This document shows, in pieces, positions 51,561-61,276 of a stretch of DNA of 64,000 nucleotides. A program made the position numbers and the translations under genes. Origin of the DNA: Pseudaestuariivita atlantica (lineage in GTDB: Bacteria; Pseudomonadota; Alphaproteobacteria; Rhodobacterales; Rhodobacteraceae). The notes beneath the pieces are model-generated. The model searched no databases and was not told the origin of the DNA. It worked only from the letters and a program-made list of their open reading frames with translations. The stretch lies in contig NZ_AQQZ01000003.1 of the NCBI RefSeq assembly GCF_001205715.1, positions 124,001 through 188,000 on the forward strand. Direction: 5' to 3'. Every line of letters starts with the position of its first letter. The first letter of the stretch is position 1.

Positions 51561-52340
51561 ATGAATGTAGACAAACGCATACCGACCAACCTGCGCACGC
51601 TCCTCATCCTCGAAATCGTGGGGCGATCCGACAGCGCGATGTCCCCGACCGAAATCAACGCGGAACTGGGCCTGCCCAAGCAGACGGTGCACCGGCTGGT
51701 GGCGACGCTGGAACGCGAAGGCTTTTTGATCCGCGATGCCGACCGCAACAAGTTCCGCCCCGCCCGCCGGGCGCGGATGATGGCCTCGGGGCTGCTGTAT
51801 GCGTCGCGCGCCTCCATCGCGCGGCACCAGATCCTCGAAGATGTCGCCGCCGAAGTGAAAGAGGCCGTCAACTTCGTCGTGCCCGAGGCGTCGGGCATGA
51901 ATTACCTCGACCGGGTGGAAACCAACTGGCCGTTCCGCATCCAGCTGCCGCGCGGCACCAACGTGCCCTTCCACTGCACCGCCAGCGGCAAGACCTTCAT
52001 GGCCAGCCTCAGCCCCGCCAAGCGGCGCACCTTCGTGCAAAGCCTCTCGCTCGACGGCAAGACGGCCAACACGCACACCACCCCCGACACGCTCCTTGAC
52101 GAGTTGGCCCAGATCGCGCGGCAGGGCTATGCCATCGACAACGAGGAGTTCATGGACAACATGTTCGCCATCGCGGTGCCGGTCACCGATGACGATGGCC
52201 GTTTTTGCGCGGCGCTGGCGACGCACGGGCCGAAATCGCGGCTGAACGAAAGCCACGTGGCGGCCGGTGCGCAGGTCCTGAAAACCGCCGCGACGCGCCT
52301 GCGGGCGACCATGTTCGACGAGGAAACTGCCCCGTCCTGA
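51561..52340 (+). CDS. IclR-family transcriptional regulator of the sulfonate cluster
   Basis: A 259-residue protein with an N-terminal winged helix (LPKQTVHRLVATLEREGFLI as the recognition part) and a C-terminal effector domain (VPFHCTASGKTFMASLSPAKRR, GYAIDNEEFMDNMFAIAVPV). IclR members control aromatic, sugar and sulfonate catabolism, IseR being one. It is divergent from the GMC gene by 114 bases and is the only regulator in the cluster, so it should sense a sulfonate or a product. No ribosome-binding site is obvious. Confidence 0.9.
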   Translation: MNVDKRIPTNLRTLLILEIVGRSDSAMSPTEINAELGLPKQTVHRLVATLEREGFLIRDADRNKFRPARRARMMASGLLYASRASIARHQILEDVAAEVKEAVNFVVPEASGMNYLDRVETNWPFRIQLPRGTNVPFHCTASGKTFMASLSPAKRRTFVQSLSLDGKTANTHTTPDTLLDELAQIARQGYAIDNEEFMDNMFAIAVPVTDDDGRFCAALATHGPKSRLNESHVAAGAQVLKTAATRLRATMFDEETAPS

Positions 52341-52383
52341 CGGCAAGCCTTACCAAAAAGTTAAGGAATTACAGACAATTGTA

Positions 52384-52399
52384 GTAACCCATGGGTTAC
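52384..52399. promoter_or_regulatory. Perfect 16-base palindrome between convergent genes
   Basis: GTAACCCATGGGTTAC is fully self-complementary and lies in an AT-rich 79-base gap between the IclR stop and the gcdH stop. It is not GC-rich enough to be an intrinsic terminator and both adjacent genes converge on it. It may be a protein-binding site. Confidence 0.4.
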
Positions 52400-52419
52400 C
52401 TCTGCCGTGGCACAGGCGT

Positions 52420-53649
<1,230 letters not shown>

Positions 53650-53747
53650 GGGGGCACCTCCGGTTAGGACGGGTTTAGCGCATGGCTTGACCCAGCGAAA
53701 GGCCAAGCGCCGCGGCGAAGGGTTGCAGGTGATGGCGCCGATAACGG

Positions 53748-53927
53748 TCGAAGACGGGCCGCGGCGCGTCGATCCGACTGTTCCGCTACTGTGCTTTATG
53801 TCTGCCAAATCCGCACTCCGCCCAAGCGAAGTGCGAAGACTAGCCAATTCGACGGGCCGTGGGGGCGGCCCGTCAAAGCGCGGCGGCCTGCGGCCTTGAT
53901 TCCGCGCCGGGGACTAAGCGCCAGCGA
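53748..53927. repeat. Dispersed repeat, copy D
   Basis: GACGGGCCGC (53753-53762) and GCGGCCCGTC (53865-53874) bound a 122-base core matching copies A and B near 6 kb, including CGTCGATCCGACTGTTCCGCT; the GCGCGGCGGCC...CCGCGC module follows directly at 53876-53927. It occupies the spacer between gcdH and the phosphopantetheinyl transferase. Slight divergence from A and B points to older age. Confidence 0.8.
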
Positions 53928-53940
53928 CGGAGCGCCGACA

Positions 53941-54651
53941 TCAAACCGCTTCGGCAACCATCCAAGTCTCGACCACGCCCGCCTCGACCGACAGCGACAC
54001 ATCGAACGCCGCACCTTCGGCCAACCCGTCCGCCAAACTCTCCGTCAACACCAGCGTGACCCGATCCGGCCCCGCCGACACCACCCGCGCGGCGGCAAAG
54101 CCGAACATGCGGCCCACTTCGGGGTAAAGCGCCTTGAACAGCGTCTCCTTGGCAGAGAACCCGGCGGTTTCGGCCACGCCCTCGCCGCCCGGCACCGCCT
54201 CCAGCGCCGAGCGATCACCGGCGCTCAGCACCTCGGCGCGCAACGCGTCGAGCGAGCGACCCGCGGCCACCGGCTGACGGTCGAGCCCGATCCGCCGGGC
54301 CCCCGCCGCGACCAGCACCGCGACCTCGTCGCGGGTATGGGTGATCGCGCCACGCGCGCCTTCCGGCCAGACGGGCGCGCGGTCCGCGCCCCTTGCCAAT
54401 TCTGGTGGAAACCCTAACGATATCAGCGTGCTACCAGCCAGCACGCGGCCCGCCGCGAACTCTGCCTGGCGTCCCTGCGCCCAACCGGGAAAGCCCTCGG
54501 GCATTCCGTCAGCCCCCGGCACGACGTCCCGATCATACCGGGCGCGCAGGTAGGCCGCGCCCGCGCGCTCCTCGACCACGAGCCCGGACAGCGACACGCC
54601 CTGCGCCACGGCCCGGCGCATCACCTCTGCCGCAAGCGCCTCCGGCGTCAC
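53941..54651 (-). CDS. 4'-Phosphopantetheinyl transferase (EntD-like)
   Basis: A 236-residue enzyme that attaches the phosphopantetheine arm to carrier proteins. GAITHTRDEVAVLVAAGARRIGLD (D124) and FSAKETLFKALYP (Lys and Glu) are the two catalytic blocks. In EntD-type enzymes the first block reads G-I-D-I-E; here the second acidic residue is replaced by Gln (D124-R-Q126), leaving magnesium binding to D124 and the KE motif. Start is GTG, overlapping the stop codon of the extensin-like gene (GTGA), so translation is coupled. Confidence 0.82.
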   Translation of the reverse strand: MTPEALAAEVMRRAVAQGVSLSGLVVEERAGAAYLRARYDRDVVPGADGMPEGFPGWAQGRQAEFAAGRVLAGSTLISLGFPPELARGADRAPVWPEGARGAITHTRDEVAVLVAAGARRIGLDRQPVAAGRSLDALRAEVLSAGDRSALEAVPGGEGVAETAGFSAKETLFKALYPEVGRMFGFAAARVVSAGPDRVTLVLTESLADGLAEGAAFDVSLSVEAGVVETWMVAEAV

Positions 54652-55595
54652 CGGCAATAGGAGCCGCTGCGATAGCGCGCGGTATCGAAATGGAAGTGAT
54701 CGCGGTGGAAGCGGTCGGCGTTCGGGCCCAGCACGGTCCCGAAGGGTCCGCAGGCGGCCTTGTGCATCTTCTTGAGCATCCGGCCCTCGCGCCCCTTGCC
54801 CCAGTCTTTCAGCACGCTCAACTCGGTCCCGTCGGCGGTGTAGAGCGCCGAGATGTCGATGGCCCGGCCCTTTCCGTGTTCGCTGATCTTGGCTCCGGGT
54901 TGGTTGTTGCGCGTCCGGCAGGCGTAATGCGCGGCGACCTTGATGCGGCTCAGCCCGCCGCCGTAATTGCCGATGGCCTTCTTCGCGCCGCCATCGACCC
55001 AGCGCTTGACGGCCTTGGCGGTCTTGCAATCCATGATCGCGGGCGTCGACAGCTTGATCCCGTTCACCGATTTCAGCTTCACCGCGTTCGGCACGCCGCA
55101 GCCATTCAGCCGTCCGGGTACCGTACCGATGACCTCTCCCTGCAACGCCGTATCGCCACAGATCGCGCCGCGTTGCAGGGCCTTCTTCGCCTTGCGCCGC
55201 TTTGCCATGACCTTCTCGACCAACGCCCTGGGCCGGGCCGAAGGACGGACGGACACCGTCTCTCCCATCACGAGGACCGCCGGTTCGGGATCGGGCAGGT
55301 TGGCGGCAAGGTCGTCCGAGGTGGGCGCGACGCCGATCGGCTGGATCGCGGGCGTCGAGGCCCAGGCCGGGCGCGACACCGGCCGCACGGGCGGCGTACC
55401 CGCGACAAGGACGCGGGCGTTGGCGGGCGTCACCAGGCCCGCGACCTGCACCTCCGGCGCGGGGCGCGCCACGGGCCGCATCGGCGCCTCGACAAGAGAT
55501 GCGGGCCGCAGGTGCGGGCGCACCGACTGGTCGGGCGCGGCCGCCGCGCCACCCGCCTGCACTGCCAGTACCGCGATCAGAAGCACCTTGCGCAT
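54648..55595 (-). CDS. Secreted extensin-like C-terminal domain (LAS/DD-peptidase-like) protein
   Basis: A 315-residue exported protein: signal peptide (MRKVLLIAVLAVQAGGAAAA), a Pro/Val-rich linker (about residues 25-150), a basic stretch (AKRRKAKKALQR) and the extensin-like domain with GCGVPNAVKLKSV, CRTRNNQPGAKISEHGKGRAIDI (H-x-x-G-x-A-x-D zinc-type motif) and FHRDHFHFDTARY. The motif is that of D-Ala-D-Ala peptidases, so cell-wall cleavage is likely. Four Cys in the domain may form disulfides. It begins 5 bases after tyrC ends. Confidence 0.85.
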   Translation of the reverse strand: MRKVLLIAVLAVQAGGAAAAPDQSVRPHLRPASLVEAPMRPVARPAPEVQVAGLVTPANARVLVAGTPPVRPVSRPAWASTPAIQPIGVAPTSDDLAANLPDPEPAVLVMGETVSVRPSARPRALVEKVMAKRRKAKKALQRGAICGDTALQGEVIGTVPGRLNGCGVPNAVKLKSVNGIKLSTPAIMDCKTAKAVKRWVDGGAKKAIGNYGGGLSRIKVAAHYACRTRNNQPGAKISEHGKGRAIDISALYTADGTELSVLKDWGKGREGRMLKKMHKAACGPFGTVLGPNADRFHRDHFHFDTARYRSGSYCR

Positions 55596-55599
55596 GGGA

Positions 55600-56514
55600 T
55601 CAAGCCTTTCCGCGACCGAAATTCGGTTCGTTTGTATCCTGCCCCGCCTCGATGATGCCACGGCGGATCGCGCGGGTGCGGGTGAAATAGGCGTGAAGGT
55701 GCTCACCATCGCCCTGCCGGATGGCCCGTTGCAACGCGAACAGTTCCTCGGTGAAGCGGCCCAGCACTTCGAGCGTGGCCTCCTTGTTCGACAGGAACAC
55801 GTCGCGCCACATGGTCGGATCGCTGGCGGCGATGCGGGTGAAGTCGCGGAAGCCCGCCGCCGAATACTTGATGACCTCGCTGTCGGTCACCCGGCGCAGG
55901 TCGTCCGCGACCCCCACCATCGTGTAGGCGATGAGGTGCGGCGCGTGGCTGGTCACGGCAAGGACAAGGTCGTGGTGGTCCGGTTCCATCCGGTCGGTCA
56001 TCGATCCCAGCGCGCGCCAGAACTGCTCCATCCGCGCCACTTCGGCCTCGTCGGCACCCGGCGGCGGCACGATCAGGCACCAGCGGTTGTCGAACAGTTC
56101 GGCAAAGCCGCTGGTCGGGCCGGAATGCTCGGTTCCCGCGATGGGGTGGGTCGGGATGAAGTGCACGCCCTCGGGGATATGGGGGCCGACCGCCTCGATC
56201 ACCTGGCGCTTGACCGATCCCACGTCGCTGACCACCGCGCCGGGTTTCAGATGCGGCGCGATCTGCTCGGCCACGGCACCCATCACGCCGACCGGCACGC
56301 AGAGCACGACGAGGTCGGCATCGCGCACCGCGTCGGCCAGCGTATCGCAGACCTCGTCGCAGAGCCCGATCTGGCGCGCGGTCTCCCGCGTCTCGGCCGA
56401 CCGGGCATAGCCCGTGACCTCGCCTGCGAGCGTGCCCCGGCGGATGCCCCAGAACATCGAGGACGCGATCAGGCCCAGCCCGATCAGCGCGACGCGACCG
56501 TAAACCACGCTCAT
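55600..56514 (-). CDS. tyrC: Prephenate/arogenate dehydrogenase
   Basis: A 304-residue enzyme of tyrosine synthesis: [18 protein letters not shown] binds NAD(P); [34 protein letters not shown] and [15 protein letters not shown] carry the prephenate-binding residues, with the catalytic His in the last. No chorismate-mutase domain and no ACT domain. It overlaps hisC by four bases; the hisC-tyrC pair is typical for the group and this HisC homologue probably doubles as an aromatic aminotransferase. Confidence 0.92.
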   Translation of the reverse strand: MSVVYGRVALIGLGLIASSMFWGIRRGTLAGEVTGYARSAETRETARQIGLCDEVCDTLADAVRDADLVVLCVPVGVMGAVAEQIAPHLKPGAVVSDVGSVKRQVIEAVGPHIPEGVHFIPTHPIAGTEHSGPTSGFAELFDNRWCLIVPPPGADEAEVARMEQFWRALGSMTDRMEPDHHDLVLAVTSHAPHLIAYTMVGVADDLRRVTDSEVIKYSAAGFRDFTRIAASDPTMWRDVFLSNKEATLEVLGRFTEELFALQRAIRQGDGEHLHAYFTRTRAIRRGIIEAGQDTNEPNFGRGKA

Positions 56515-57593
56515 GCCGCGCCCCCCATGAAAGCGCCGATGGCGTCGGCCACGCGAATGCAGGCCTCCTCGTCGCCCACGGTGATGCGCAAGGCCGCGGG
56601 CAGGCCGTAGCCGCCCACCTGCCGCACGATCAGCCCGCGCTCCTGCAGAAAGGCATCGGCGGCCTGCGCCTGGTCTGCACTGGCAAACCGCGCGAGGATG
56701 AAGTTGGCGCAGGACGTGTCGGAGGGCACGCCGTGCTCGGCCAGTGCCCGCGCCAGCCACGTGCGCATCCGTGCGTTCTCCACCCGGCAACGCTCGGCAT
56801 AGGCGCGGTCGCGGATCGCCGCCTCCGCCGCCGCCAGAGCCGGGGCCGACAGGTTGAACGGCCCGCGCACGCGGTTGAGGATGTCGATCACCTCCGCCTT
56901 GCCGTACCCCCAGCCGACCCGCAGGCCGCCAAGGCCGTAGAGCTTGGAAAATGTGCGCGTCATGAAGACGTTGTCGCGTGCGGTGACCAGCGCGGCACCG
57001 CCGTCATAGCCTTCGACATACTCGGCATAGGCCCCGTCGATGACGAGCAGCGCCTGATCCGGCAACCCCTCCGCCAGCCGCGCCAGTTCTCCTTCCCCGA
57101 TCATCGTGCCAGTCGGGTTGGCGGGATTGGCAAGAAAGACAAGCCGGGTGCGCTCGGCACACGCCTCAAGCAGCGCATCCACATCCACCACGCGGTCCCG
57201 TTCAGGCGCAACAACGGGCGTCGCACCCGCCGCAAGCGCGCTGATCTTGTACATCAGGAAACCGTGCTCGGGATACAGCACCTCATCCCCCGGCCCGGCA
57301 AAGGCCTGGCACAGGAACGTGATGATCTCGTCCGACCCGACACCGCAGATCAGCCGCTCGGGATCGAGCCCGTGCACCTCGCCGATCGCCGCGCGCAGGC
57401 TGGCGTGATCGGTCGAGGGATAGCGGTGCATCTCGCCCGCCGCGGCCTGCAACGCCTCCACCGCGCTTGCGGGCGGACCGAGCGGGTTCTCGTTCGAACT
57501 CAGCTTGACCACGTTGGCGCCCCTGTCGCCGCCCGCCCCGCCAACGTAGGGCGCGATCTGCATGATCCCCGGCTGTGCTGTGATCCCGGCCAT
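56511..57593 (-). CDS. hisC: Histidinol-phosphate/aromatic aminotransferase
   Basis: A 360-residue class II PLP aminotransferase: [25 protein letters not shown], and [23 protein letters not shown] with the PLP Lys. Converts imidazole-acetol phosphate to histidinol phosphate and, in this gene order with tyrC, probably transaminates prephenate or phenylpyruvate. The start is the ATG of MAGITAQPG with GAAAGGCGGGG upstream; the longer open frame is not family-like. Confidence 0.92.
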   Translation of the reverse strand: MAGITAQPGIMQIAPYVGGAGGDRGANVVKLSSNENPLGPPASAVEALQAAAGEMHRYPSTDHASLRAAIGEVHGLDPERLICGVGSDEIITFLCQAFAGPGDEVLYPEHGFLMYKISALAAGATPVVAPERDRVVDVDALLEACAERTRLVFLANPANPTGTMIGEGELARLAEGLPDQALLVIDGAYAEYVEGYDGGAALVTARDNVFMTRTFSKLYGLGGLRVGWGYGKAEVIDILNRVRGPFNLSAPALAAAEAAIRDRAYAERCRVENARMRTWLARALAEHGVPSDTSCANFILARFASADQAQAADAFLQERGLIVRQVGGYGLPAALRITVGDEEACIRVADAIGAFMGGAA

Positions 57594-57692
57594 GTCCCCG
57601 CCTTTCTCCGTCCGCGCGGGTCTTAGCGCGCCGCATGCCCCAAGACCAGCACCCAAAAGCCCTGACGCCGGGCACGGGCGGAAAGGTCGCGA

Positions 57693-57728
57693 CGCCTCCG
57701 GCGGACATATTTGGAAAGAGAAGAAGAC
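57693..57728. repeat. 35-base dispersed motif, copy 2
   Basis: GCCTCCGGCGGACATATTTG plus GAAAGAGAAGAAGAC, the reverse complement of copy 1 at 35542-35576 with only about five mismatches. It lies in the hisC upstream spacer, reading in the opposite orientation to copy 3. Confidence 0.72.
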
Positions 57729-57821
57729 CACACGGCCCGCACTAACCCGGCATTAACCTTAACGCGCCAGTCTGGTGAGGCGGTACAGGCGGACACGCCG
57801 ATGACCGCAAGAGGAGAAGAC

Positions 57822-57876
57822 GCCCCGCGCGCGACCGGACGCCGGTCAGGTGTAAGAGCCAACATGCGCGCGGGGC
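57822..57876. other. Branched secondary structure in the hisC-rpsD spacer
   Basis: GCCCCGCGCGC (57822-57832) pairs perfectly with GCGCGCGGGGC (57866-57876); inside is a second hairpin, GACCGG-ACG-CCGGTC (57833-57847), and an 18-base unpaired segment. No reading frame explains it. It could be a structured RNA, a regulatory leader or a boundary element; neither promoter nor T-run was found next to it. Confidence 0.5.
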
Positions 57877-57887
57877 GCAATCTCCCA

Positions 57888-57939
57888 CTTCTTCTCTTCG
57901 CAAATATGGGCCGGGGGTCCGGGGGTGGCAAACCCCCGG
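57888..57939. repeat. Dispersed motif, copy 3, with a GC-rich hairpin
   Basis: CTTCTTCTCTTCGCAAATATGG matches the left half of the 35-base motif. It is followed by CCGGGGGT-GGCAA-ACCCCCGG (57919-57939), an eight-base stem with a five-base loop. Together these resemble an end-of-transcript signal, but no gene reads into it from the left on the plus strand. Confidence 0.6.
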
Positions 57940-57969
57940 TCCTGCACCTGCAACCACGCGCCACGCACG

Positions 57970-58000
57970 AAAAAGCCGCGCGAGAGCGATCCCGCGCGGC
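57970..58000 (-). terminator. Intrinsic terminator of rpsD
   Basis: GCCGCGCG (57975-57982), ten-base loop, CGCGCGGC (57993-58000) with AAAAA at 57970-57974 giving a T-run on the minus strand. It lies 25 bases past the rpsD stop codon and is a standard Rho-independent terminator. Confidence 0.85.
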
Positions 58001-58024
58001 GCATCCGTCAGGCTCTCGGCCCGA

Positions 58025-58645
58025 TCAGTTCTGTGCGTAATATTCGATGACGAGGTTCGGTTCCATCATCACCGGGTAGGGCACGTCACCCAAACCGGGC
58101 GTCCGCACGAAAGTGGCGGTCAGCTTGGAATGGTCGGCGTCGATGTAATCCGGCACGTCACGCTCGGGCAGCTGCGTCGCTTCAAGGATCGCCGCCATCT
58201 GCTTGGACCGGTCGCGGACCTCGATCACGTCGCCTTCCTTCACGCGGTAGGAGGGGATGTTCACGATCTGGCCGTTCACGCGCACGTGCTTGTGGTTCAC
58301 GAACTGGCGGGCCGCGAAGATGGTCGGCACGAACTTGGCGCGGTAGACGACGGCGTCGAGGCGACGCTCCAAGAGACCGATCAGGTTCTCGCCGGTGTCA
58401 CCCTTGACCCGCGCGGCCTCGGCATAGATGCGCTTGAACTGCTTTTCGGTCAGGTCGCCGTAATAGCCTTTCAGCTTCTGCTTGGCGCGCAGCTGCAGAC
58501 CGAAGTCCGACATCTTGCCCTTGCGGCGCTGGCCGTGCTGACCGGGTCCGTATTCGCGGCGGTTGACCGGGGATTTCGGACGACCCCAGATGTTTTCGCC
58601 CATCCGGCGGTCGATCTTGTACTTGGCAGAGGTGCGTTTGGTCAC
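58025..58645 (-). CDS. rpsD: 30S ribosomal protein S4
   Basis: A 206-residue primary 16S-binding ribosomal protein: [20 protein letters not shown] at the start, no zinc-binding Cys motif (the C- form), and an S4 domain ([32 protein letters not shown]). It starts with GTG; AAGGAG is nine bases upstream. Stand-alone, as usual for alphaproteobacteria, not in the alpha operon. Its 5' leader has short hairpins (for example CCCC-TTGC-GGGG at 58742-58753), which might contribute to autoregulation. Confidence 0.97.
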   Translation of the reverse strand: MTKRTSAKYKIDRRMGENIWGRPKSPVNRREYGPGQHGQRRKGKMSDFGLQLRAKQKLKGYYGDLTEKQFKRIYAEAARVKGDTGENLIGLLERRLDAVVYRAKFVPTIFAARQFVNHKHVRVNGQIVNIPSYRVKEGDVIEVRDRSKQMAAILEATQLPERDVPDYIDADHSKLTATFVRTPGLGDVPYPVMMEPNLVIEYYAQN

Positions 58646-58988
58646 CGTCTGGTCTCCTTCGTTTGCGTGCCATTGCAACCCTCGCGGGCGGGTCCGGCGG
58701 ATGAAGGGCGTTGTCCTCTGGCCCGAGGGCCCGACAGGCATCCCCTTGCGGGGGCCACCAACACCAATGAAGCCGGGCTGATAGACGGCCCCGCCTGCCA
58801 AGTCAAGCACCCGCCCGCCCTGCCGCGTCACGCATCAACTGGCGTGAAAATAGGCGCGCGGAAGCGCTCAATTCGGTCAGGTCCGGCCTGACCAAGGGAA
58901 CCGGCGCAAAAGCGGCGAAAGACAAGCCGGGTTTACGGATTCTCAAGTCCCGCATGGGAGACCGGTCACACAGAAGATGGAGAGTCGG
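58646..58988. promoter_or_regulatory. Spacer between divergent rpsD and the EAL gene
   Basis: About 340 bases with no gene. It holds the rpsD leader with small hairpins and GGTCAGG-TCCGG-CCTGACC (58875-58893), a perfect seven-base inverted repeat. Promoters for both genes must lie here, but I cannot place -35/-10 boxes with confidence. Confidence 0.4.
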
Positions 58989-59813
58989 ATGGTCCAGGCC
59001 AAATTCATTGACATGACCGAAGTGAACCCCCTCGCCTATGCCGTTGCCAAGCGCGATTCCGAAACGCTGACCCTCGTGAAGGACGCGATCAAGCACCGGC
59101 AGGTGCACCTTGCCTTCCAGCCGGTCGTGCAGACCAAGCGGCAGACGCGCGTCGCCTTCTACGAGGCGCTGATCCGGGTCGAGGACGCGATGGGGCGAAT
59201 CATCGCCGCCGCCGATTTCATTCCCGCGATCGAAGCCCACGAGACCGGGCGCATCCTCGACTGCCTCGCGCTCGAAAACGCGTTGCTCATCCTCGGGGAA
59301 AATCCCGGCCTGCGCCTGTCGGTGAACATGTCGGCCCGCTCGATCGGGTACCGCAACTGGGTCAACATCCTCGACAGGGCGTTGACCCGCGACCCGTCGC
59401 TCGGTGCGCGCCTGATCCTCGAGATCACCGAAAGCTCCGCCATGACGGTTCCCGAGCTGGTGGTGGAATTCATGCGCGAATTCCAGGGCCGTGACGTCGC
59501 CTTCGCGCTCGACGATTTCGGCTCCGGCTACACCTCCTTCCGCTATTTCCGCGATTTCCAGTTCGACATCCTCAAGATCGACGGGGAGTTCGTGAACGGC
59601 ATCGCCAAAAACCCCGACAACGAGGTGCTGACGCGCGCGCTGCATGGCGTGGGCCAGCATTTCGACATGTTCACCGTGGCAGAGAAGGTGGAGAACGCCG
59701 AGGACGTGAAGGTGCTGGAAGAAATCGGGATCGATTGCCTGCAGGGCTTCTTCTTCGGCGCGGCCACGATCCAGCCGCCGTGGATGCCGGAAGAGGACCA
59801 GCAATCGGCCTGA
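58989..59813 (+). CDS. EAL-domain cyclic-di-GMP phosphodiesterase
   Basis: A 274-residue stand-alone EAL protein with no GGDEF or sensor domain. Catalytic residues are all present: FYEALIRV (EAL), the Asn in [17 protein letters not shown] (Glu), [10 protein letters not shown] (Asp-Asp), ILKIDGEFV (Lys) and QGFFFGAAT (Gln). One divergence: EKVENAED replaces the usual EGVE. It should hydrolyse c-di-GMP to pGpG. ATG at the second Met is preferred because GGAGAG precedes it; an ATG four codons earlier is possible. Confidence 0.9.
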   Translation: MVQAKFIDMTEVNPLAYAVAKRDSETLTLVKDAIKHRQVHLAFQPVVQTKRQTRVAFYEALIRVEDAMGRIIAAADFIPAIEAHETGRILDCLALENALLILGENPGLRLSVNMSARSIGYRNWVNILDRALTRDPSLGARLILEITESSAMTVPELVVEFMREFQGRDVAFALDDFGSGYTSFRYFRDFQFDILKIDGEFVNGIAKNPDNEVLTRALHGVGQHFDMFTVAEKVENAEDVKVLEEIGIDCLQGFFFGAATIQPPWMPEEDQQSA

Positions 59814-59973
59814 TCCGCCATGCACCACGCGCATCGCGGACATGCCGCGACGCTGCGACACCCCGGCTTGTTGCACTGCAGCAATTCCGGTAAGGGGAGA
59901 GCCCAGAACCGGGCGCGCCCCTCGGTCTTCCTGGTGGCGCCTGCCCGCCACGCACCACCGGAGGAGACTTTCC

Positions 59974-61149
59974 ATGACCAATGTCGTCATCGCATCCGCT
60001 GCCCGCACCGCCGTCGGCAGCTTCAACGGCTCTCTGTCAACCACGCCCGCCCACGACCTCGGCGCGGCCGTTCTGGAAGCGGTGGTCGACCGCGCAGGGA
60101 TCGACAAGTCGGACGTGGATGAAACGATCCTCGGACAGGTGCTTACCGCGGCGCAGGGCCAGAACCCCGCACGCCAGGCGCATATCAACGCGGGCCTGCC
60201 CAAGGAATCCGCCGCATGGGGCATCAACCAGGTCTGCGGGTCGGGCCTGCGCGCCGTGGCGCTGGCCGCGCAGCACGTCCAGCTGGGTGACGCACGCATC
60301 GTCGCCGCGGGCGGACAGGAAAGCATGTCGCTGTCGACCCATGCCGCGCACCTGCGCACGGGCACCAAGATGGGCGACCTGAAATACATCGACACGATGA
60401 TCCGTGACGGGTTGTGGGACGCGTTCAACGGCTACCACATGGGCCAGACGGCCGAGAACGTGGCCGACCAGTGGCAGATCACCCGCGACATGCAGGACGA
60501 ATTCGCCGTCGCCTCGCAGAACAAGGCCGAGGCCGCCCAGAACGCCGGCAAGTTCGAGGACGAGATCGTTCCCTTCACCGTCAGCACCCGCAAGGGCGAC
60601 ATCGTGGTCGACAAGGACGAATACATCCGTCACGGCGCCACGATCGAGGCGATGCAGAAACTGCGCCCCGCCTTCACCAAGGACGGATCGGTCACCGCGG
60701 CCAACGCGTCGGGCATCAATGACGGTGCCGCCGCCGCGCTGGTGATGAGCGCCGAAGAGGCCGAGAAGCGCGGCATCGAGCCGCTGGCGCGTATCGCGTC
60801 CTACGCCACCGCCGGGCTCGACCCGTCGATCATGGGCGTCGGCCCGATCCACGCCTCGCGCAAGGCACTGGAAAAGGCGGGCTGGTCGGTCGGCGACCTT
60901 GACCTGGTCGAGGCGAACGAGGCCTTCGCCGCGCAGGCCTGCGCCGTGAACAAGGACATGGGCTGGGATCCGGCGATCGTGAACGTGAACGGCGGTGCCA
61001 TCGCCATCGGTCACCCGATCGGGGCCTCGGGCGCACGCATCCTCAACACCCTGCTGTTCGAGATGAAGCGCCGCGGCGCCAAGAAGGGCCTCGCCACGCT
61101 GTGCATCGGCGGCGGCATGGGCGTGGCCATGTGCCTCGAACGCCCGTGA
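59974..61149 (+). CDS. phaA: Acetyl-CoA C-acetyltransferase (beta-ketothiolase)
   Basis: A 391-residue thiolase that condenses two acetyl-CoA to acetoacetyl-CoA. [16 protein letters not shown] carries the nucleophilic Cys; [17 protein letters not shown] and [14 protein letters not shown] carry the second His and Cys. It opens the poly-3-hydroxybutyrate pathway and is followed by phaB, 127 bases on. ATG after GGAGGAG. Confidence 0.93.
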   Translation: MTNVVIASAARTAVGSFNGSLSTTPAHDLGAAVLEAVVDRAGIDKSDVDETILGQVLTAAQGQNPARQAHINAGLPKESAAWGINQVCGSGLRAVALAAQHVQLGDARIVAAGGQESMSLSTHAAHLRTGTKMGDLKYIDTMIRDGLWDAFNGYHMGQTAENVADQWQITRDMQDEFAVASQNKAEAAQNAGKFEDEIVPFTVSTRKGDIVVDKDEYIRHGATIEAMQKLRPAFTKDGSVTAANASGINDGAAAALVMSAEEAEKRGIEPLARIASYATAGLDPSIMGVGPIHASRKALEKAGWSVGDLDLVEANEAFAAQACAVNKDMGWDPAIVNVNGGAIAIGHPIGASGARILNTLLFEMKRRGAKKGLATLCIGGGMGVAMCLERP

Positions 61150-61276
61150 ACTGACCCCGTGACGTGACGTTGGGCGGGTCCGGAACCCGCCCAAACCCGA
61201 ATCTTCCCCGTAATTTTGTTGCGAATCAAAATCGCAACAGGCAATTAAATTTCGAACTGGCTTGAAGGAGACCATC

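Noticed and set aside
53650-53847. 66-codon N-terminal extension of glutaryl-CoA dehydrogenase
   Set aside because: It lies in the dispersed repeat, has no family similarity, and a good ribosome-binding site stands before the inner ATG.
57711-58040. 109-codon plus-strand frame in the hisC-rpsD spacer
   Set aside because: No ribosome-binding site or motif; it crosses two hairpins and the rpsD terminator.
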